Position numbers and translations under genes: made by a program. This document shows positions 8,051 to 9,987 of a stretch of DNA of 9,987 nucleotides, piece after piece. The stretch is from positions 1-9,987 of the forward strand of contig DSBP01000174.1 of the NCBI GenBank assembly GCA_011049465.1, written 5' to 3'. The notes beneath the pieces were generated by a model, which saw nothing but the letters and a program-made list of their open reading frames with translations, was not told the origin of the DNA and ran no database searches. The stretch comes from a bacterium (GTDB lineage Bacteria > Oederibacteriota > PGYV01 > DSBP01). Numbering within the stretch: position 1 is the first letter of the stretch; each line of letters starts with the position of its first letter.

Positions 8051-8090
8051 TTATAAAAAAGCATCAATAAATATTTTTATATATTAAATC
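8051..8090. other. AT-rich tract, candidate DNA unwinding element
   Basis: About 40 bp made almost wholly of A and T, including TAAATATTTTTATATATTAAA, next to the consensus DnaA box at 8041-8049. Position and composition fit an unwinding element. A dnaN promoter may share this tract, since TATAAA-like hexamers occur on the minus strand, but I see no well-spaced -35 partner. Confidence 0.45.
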
Positions 8091-8101
8091 CTGTTGATGA
8101 T

Positions 8102-8133
8102 GCTGTTGTGGTGTTTATAACCTTAACAACAGC
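8102..8133. repeat. Inverted repeat in the dnaA-dnaN spacer
   Basis: Perfect 8-bp arms GCTGTTGT (8102-8109) and ACAACAGC (8126-8133) enclose 16 bp that include a TTATAAACA 9-mer on the minus strand (8112-8120). No T-tract follows on either strand, so it is not an intrinsic terminator. It could be a protein-binding site or an extrudable structure in the origin. Confidence 0.55.
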
Positions 8134-8212
8134 AAAACCATTTGTAAAGCAAAGTAAAAAACAGTTTTGTTAAATGTTAATAATAACTATATTTTATAAC
8201 AAAACCTCTGTT

Positions 8213-8221
8213 TTATCCACA
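8213..8221 (+). promoter_or_regulatory. DnaA box TTATCCACA
   Basis: This is the exact high-affinity E. coli-type DnaA box, about 65 bp downstream of the dnaA stop codon in transcription direction. It is the strongest single box in the dnaA-dnaN spacer. Confidence 0.85.
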
Positions 8222-8241
8222 ACAAATTTGGTTTATTTTGT

Positions 8242-8257
8242 TGTCAACATGTTGTCA
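8242..8257. repeat. Near-perfect palindrome with 11-bp spaced TGTTGTCA repeats
   Basis: The core CAACATGTTG (8245-8254) is a perfect palindrome, extended by G-C and T-A pairs after a single T-T mismatch. The same stretch carries direct repeats TGTTGTCA at 8239-8246 and 8250-8257, starting 11 bp apart (one helical turn). This arrangement suggests a dimeric protein site inside the origin region. Confidence 0.5.
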
Positions 8258-8264
8258 GTTTTCA

Positions 8265-8278
8265 AATAACAGGTTATT
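8265..8278. repeat. Palindrome immediately after dnaA
   Basis: AATAAC-AG-GTTATT is a 6-bp inverted repeat with a 2-bp centre, 8 bp beyond the dnaA stop. It overlaps the TTATTAACA 9-mer at 8274-8282. No T-run follows it in the dnaA transcript, so it is not a standard terminator. Confidence 0.45.
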
Positions 8279-8286
8279 AACAAAAG

Positions 8287-9642
8287 CTATTTTCTAATTC
8301 TTATTATGAGCTCGTCAATCATGGGCTTGAACTTTTCATCCTCTTTAACAAGTTTTTCTATTTTATTTATGGCGTGCATTACGGTAGTGTGGTCCTTGCC
8401 GCCGAAATATTGGCCTATCTGGACAAGGGAGTATTCGGTAAGGTTCCGCGTGATGTACATGGCTATTTGGCGGGCTTTTGCTATGTTTTCAGGCCTTTTT
8501 TTTGAAGATAAATCCTGGACCTTGAGCCCGAAATAATCCGCCACAACTTTCTGAATCAGGTCTATTCCTATTTTTTTCGCGGTCTCAAAGTGAGGGTTGG
8601 ATGTTTTTATTGCCTGTTTGGCTATATCAAGGGTTATTTCGTCGTTAATGTGCGCTGCCATGGCTATTGTGGTAAGGAGAGTTGAGCCTAAGGAGCGGAC
8701 ATTGTTCTCAATATGCTCGGCAATATAGCCGATTACATTGTCAGGCACAAATTTGTTGTTTTCACGGGCTTTTTGTTTAAGAATAGCGACGCGTGTCTCA
8801 AAATCAGGCGCCTGTATGTCAGCCACAATACCCGCTTCAAACCTGGATTTGAGCCGTTCTTCTATCTTTAATTCCTGCGGCGGCGAATCGCAGGTGGTTA
8901 CAATCTGTTTGTTGAGCGTGTATAATTCGTTGAATGTGTGGAAAAATTCCTCTTTCGCGGCTTCCCCGCGCTGCTGGAAGTACTCGATGTCGTCAACAAG
9001 CAGGAGGTCAACAGAGCGGTACCTGTCTTTAAATTCGTTCATTTTGTTTTCCCTTATTTTCTGGACCACTTCGTAAAGGAATTTTTCCGCTGTGGTGATA
9101 AGAATGCGTGTCTGCGGGTTTTTTTCATATATGGCGTTGCCAATGGCATGAAGCAGGTGTGTTTTTCCGAGGCCCACGCCGCCGTAGATAAACAAAGGGT
9201 TGTATGACTGGCCCGGAGTGTCAGCCACTGAGAGCGCTGCCGCGTGCGCGAAGCGGTTGCTTGAGCCCACGATAAAGTTGTCAAATTTATATTTGGTGTT
9301 GAGATAAGGGACAAACTCGGGTTTTGTGTCAAGAGGAAGGGATATCTGCTGTTCTCTTATGGTGATTTTAGGGACAGTGTCTTTTTTAGCGGCAAGGTCC
9401 CTGCGCACCTCTATGCCGAGAGCTACGCCCGTGTTTATCTCGCTGCGCAGTACAGAGAGGATATCCTCGGCGTATTTGGAGCTCAAGGTCTTTTTGTGGA
9501 GCGGGTCAGGGACTTCTATCAGGTAAAGATTGTCCTCGCCCCTGTATAAAGCCTGCGCTTTTTCAAGCCAAAGGTTCAGGCCGGAATTTACTGTCTTTAT
9601 CTTTTCAAGAATTTTATCTGCTGCTTCAGCATCAATGCTCAT
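8287..9642 (-). CDS. dnaA: Chromosomal replication initiator protein DnaA
   Basis: This 451-residue protein is the AAA+ initiator that binds DnaA boxes and opens oriC. Domain I spans about 1-80, a short linker follows, and the AAA+ core begins near 113 with the Y-K-F-D-N-F-I-V-G-x-S-N-R motif. Walker A is G-G-V-G-L-G-K-T-H (154-162), Walker B is V-D-D-I-E-Y-F (216-222), the arginine-finger box is S-R-F at 266-268, and domain IV has the signature G-G-K-D-H-T-T-V-M-H-A (414-424). Two motifs are unusual: the nearly universal R-E-L-E-G of sensor II reads R-S-L-G-S (316-320), and the sensor I region reads T-C-D-S-P-P instead of a form with Arg. The ATG at 9642 follows GGAGG (9655-9659) with 12 bases between, slightly long. 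A TTG at 9678 would put the ribosome site inside the gene. It probably autoregulates through the promoter-overlapping 9-mer at 9680-9688. Confidence 0.97.
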   Translation of the reverse strand: MSIDAEAADKILEKIKTVNSGLNLWLEKAQALYRGEDNLYLIEVPDPLHKKTLSSKYAEDILSVLRSEINTGVALGIEVRRDLAAKKDTVPKITIREQQISLPLDTKPEFVPYLNTKYKFDNFIVGSSNRFAHAAALSVADTPGQSYNPLFIYGGVGLGKTHLLHAIGNAIYEKNPQTRILITTAEKFLYEVVQKIRENKMNEFKDRYRSVDLLLVDDIEYFQQRGEAAKEEFFHTFNELYTLNKQIVTTCDSPPQELKIEERLKSRFEAGIVADIQAPDFETRVAILKQKARENNKFVPDNVIGYIAEHIENNVRSLGSTLLTTIAMAAHINDEITLDIAKQAIKTSNPHFETAKKIGIDLIQKVVADYFGLKVQDLSSKKRPENIAKARQIAMYITRNLTEYSLVQIGQYFGGKDHTTVMHAINKIEKLVKEDEKFKPMIDELIIRIRK

Positions 9643-9654
9643 TATGTATAGAAA

Positions 9655-9659
9655 CCTCC
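9655..9659 (-). promoter_or_regulatory. Ribosome binding site of dnaA
   Basis: GGAGG on the minus strand, 12 bases before the ATG at 9642. Spacing is longer than usual but no other start codon lies in frame closer to it. Confidence 0.6.
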
Positions 9660-9679
9660 GGGTATTGGATAACATCAAG

Positions 9680-9688
9680 TTATTAACA
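9680..9688 (+). promoter_or_regulatory. DnaA-box-like 9-mer over the dnaA transcription start
   Basis: TTATTAACA differs from TTATNCACA only at position 6. It shares one base with the -10 hexamer and covers the predicted +1 (about 9681). The identical 9-mer occurs at 8274-8282 just after dnaA and, inverted, at 8175-8183. Binding here would block transcription, as in known dnaA autoregulation; binding to this variant is inferred. Confidence 0.45.
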
Positions 9689-9716
9689 TTATAGTATAAA
9701 AGCCCATATAAATCAA
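9688..9716 (-). promoter_or_regulatory. Sigma70-type promoter of dnaA
   Basis: On the minus strand: -35 TTGATT (9711-9716), a 17-bp spacer, then a perfect -10 TATAAT (9688-9693). The predicted start is near 9681, giving a leader of about 39 bases to the ATG at 9642 that includes the GGAGG site. Confidence 0.75.
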
Positions 9717-9720
9717 GAGG

Positions 9721-9749
9721 AAAAAACGCCTTAAAACAAAGGCTTTTTT
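9721..9749. terminator. Small bidirectional terminator-like hairpin upstream of the dnaA promoter
   Basis: Arms GCCTT (9728-9732) and AAGGC (9739-9743) enclose AAAACA. Six T follow on the plus strand (9744-9749) and six A precede at 9721-9726, which become a T-run on the minus strand after one extra G. The stem is short, so strength is uncertain. It ends 5 bp before the dnaA -35 box and would insulate dnaA from transcription entering from the right. Confidence 0.5.
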
Positions 9750-9752
9750 AGC

Positions 9753-9796
9753 TTCTGCACAGGTTTTGCACCGTGTTATACACAGGTTGTTAACAA
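9753..9796 (+). promoter_or_regulatory. Helically spaced row of DnaA-box-like 9-mers
   Basis: Four same-direction 9-mers start at 9753 (TTCTGCACA), 9764 (TTTTGCACC), 9776 (TTATACACA) and 9787 (TTGTTAACA), spaced 11, 12 and 11 bp. Three are followed by GG. Only the third is a perfect TTWTNCACA; the first two have one mismatch and the fourth has two. Regular same-face spacing suits a DnaA oligomer. Confidence 0.6.
9776..9784 (+). promoter_or_regulatory. DnaA box TTATACACA
   Basis: Exact consensus box (the R4/R1-type form TTATNCACA). With the opposite-facing box at 9801-9809 it flanks the perfect palindrome TTGTTAACAA (9787-9796). Confidence 0.8.
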
Positions 9797-9800
9797 GGCT

Positions 9801-9809
9801 TGTGAATAA
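9801..9809 (-). promoter_or_regulatory. DnaA box TTATTCACA, inverted
   Basis: TGTGAATAA on the plus strand is an exact TTATNCACA box on the minus strand. It faces the box at 9776-9784 across a 16-bp interval. Confidence 0.8.
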
Positions 9810-9851
9810 CATTTTGCATCCCTTTTAACAGTCAAAAGTATAACACAAGAT

Positions 9852-9888
9852 AAAATAAAAGCAAACAAATTTTTTTTGGTTTTATTTT
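9852..9888. repeat. AT-rich inverted repeat beside the upstream DnaA-box cluster
   Basis: Perfect 9-bp arms AAAATAAAA (9852-9860) and TTTTATTTT (9880-9888) flank 19 bp that include eight or more consecutive T. It lies about 40 bp from the inverted DnaA box and could be an easily melted element of an upstream origin module. It has no GC-rich stem, so termination is unlikely. Confidence 0.45.
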
Positions 9889-9987
9889 GAGATAGTTTGT
9901 GTGTGGGTGCAAAGGTTGTTTTGCGGTCGTAACTTGCAAATTGAAAATTCTAAATTGTAAATTGTTTCACTGGAGGTGGGCCGGGGC

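Larger units (their letters stand above)
8018..8286. other. oriC: dnaA-dnaN intergenic region, probable oriC module
   Basis: This 269-bp spacer is AT-rich and dense in DnaA-box-like 9-mers: consensus boxes at 8041-8049 and 8213-8221, and TTATNAACA variants at 8112-8120, 8175-8183 and 8274-8282. It also holds an 8-bp inverted repeat (8102-8109 / 8126-8133), a 16-bp near-palindrome (8242-8257), a 14-bp palindrome (8265-8278) and an AT-only-like tract near 8051-8090. Known: the dnaA-dnaN spacer is the common site of bacterial oriC, and its unwinding element is often on the dnaN side. The position, boxes and AT tract together support an origin; which tract melts is inference. Confidence 0.75.
9643..9987. 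other. Region upstream of dnaA: promoter, hairpin, DnaA-box cluster, AT-rich stretch
   Basis: No gene is supported in these 345 bp. In order away from dnaA it holds the dnaA ribosome site and leader, the promoter (9688-9716), a terminator-like hairpin (9721-9749), a row of DnaA-box-like 9-mers with an inverted consensus box (9753-9809), an AT-rich stretch with an inverted repeat (9847-9895), AAATTG repeats (9938-9964) and a sudden G-rich end (9971-9987). It is likely the second module of a bipartite origin. Confidence 0.65.

Noticed and set aside
8242..8247. Perfect -35 hexamer TTGACA on the minus strand as part of a dnaN promoter
   Set aside because: The sequence 16-18 bp downstream (TGTTGT or GTTGTG) is not a credible -10; the hexamer is part of the palindrome instead.
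9643..9678. Longer dnaA starting at TTG 9678 or ATG 9675
   Set aside because: It would place the GGAGG site inside the coding region and start almost on the predicted transcription start; the ATG at 9642 gives a typical domain I.
9971..9987. Possible 3' end of a minus-strand tRNA (CCA, acceptor and T-stem)
   Set aside because: TGG followed by 7 and 5 bases can be laid out as a tRNA end with C61, but position 60 would be G rather than a pyrimidine, the discriminator would be U, and the pairing partners are outside the window. Not enough to call.
1..9987. CRISPR array, insertion sequence, prophage or defence genes
   Set aside because: No spaced direct repeats of CRISPR size, transposase frame, integrase or attachment-site repeat is visible; the gene content is core replication plus two envelope proteins.

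Overview
The window is the replication-initiation locus of a bacterial chromosome. All six supported genes lie on the minus strand and are read leftward, in the order dnaA (9642-8287), dnaN (8017-6911), gyrA (6898-4367), a membrane-bound histidine-kinase-like protein (4316-1728), a secreted right-handed beta-helix protein (1707-307) and a short DciA/DUF721 protein (301-17). Gaps between consecutive genes from dnaN onward are 5-50 bp, so they look like one transcription unit that probably continues past the left edge.

The two large non-coding stretches flank dnaA. Between dnaA and dnaN (8018-8286) are two consensus DnaA boxes, several near-consensus 9-mers, palindromes and an AT-rich tract. 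Upstream of dnaA (9643-9987) are a well-formed sigma70-type promoter, a small bidirectional terminator-like hairpin, a helically spaced row of DnaA-box-like 9-mers ending in an inverted consensus box, and another AT-rich stretch. This is the layout of a bipartite oriC around dnaA, with the genes running away from it on the leading strand.

The composition is moderately AT-rich by eye. A signal peptide, and a probable beta-barrel-like tail on the beta-helix protein, suggest a diderm (Gram-negative type) bacterium. I cannot name the lineage. The gene order departs from the common dnaA-dnaN-recF-dciA-gyrB-gyrA arrangement: recF and gyrB are not here, and two envelope genes sit between gyrA and dciA.

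DnaA opens the origin, DciA would deliver the replicative helicase, DnaN clamps the polymerase and GyrA (with a GyrB encoded elsewhere) removes supercoils. The unexpected part is the kinase-like protein. It keeps the fold of a sensor histidine kinase, but the phosphoacceptor histidine and key residues of the N, G1 and G2 boxes are replaced, so it looks like a catalytically dead sensor embedded in the replication operon next to an exported beta-helix protein. That pair is the best candidate for an undescribed function.
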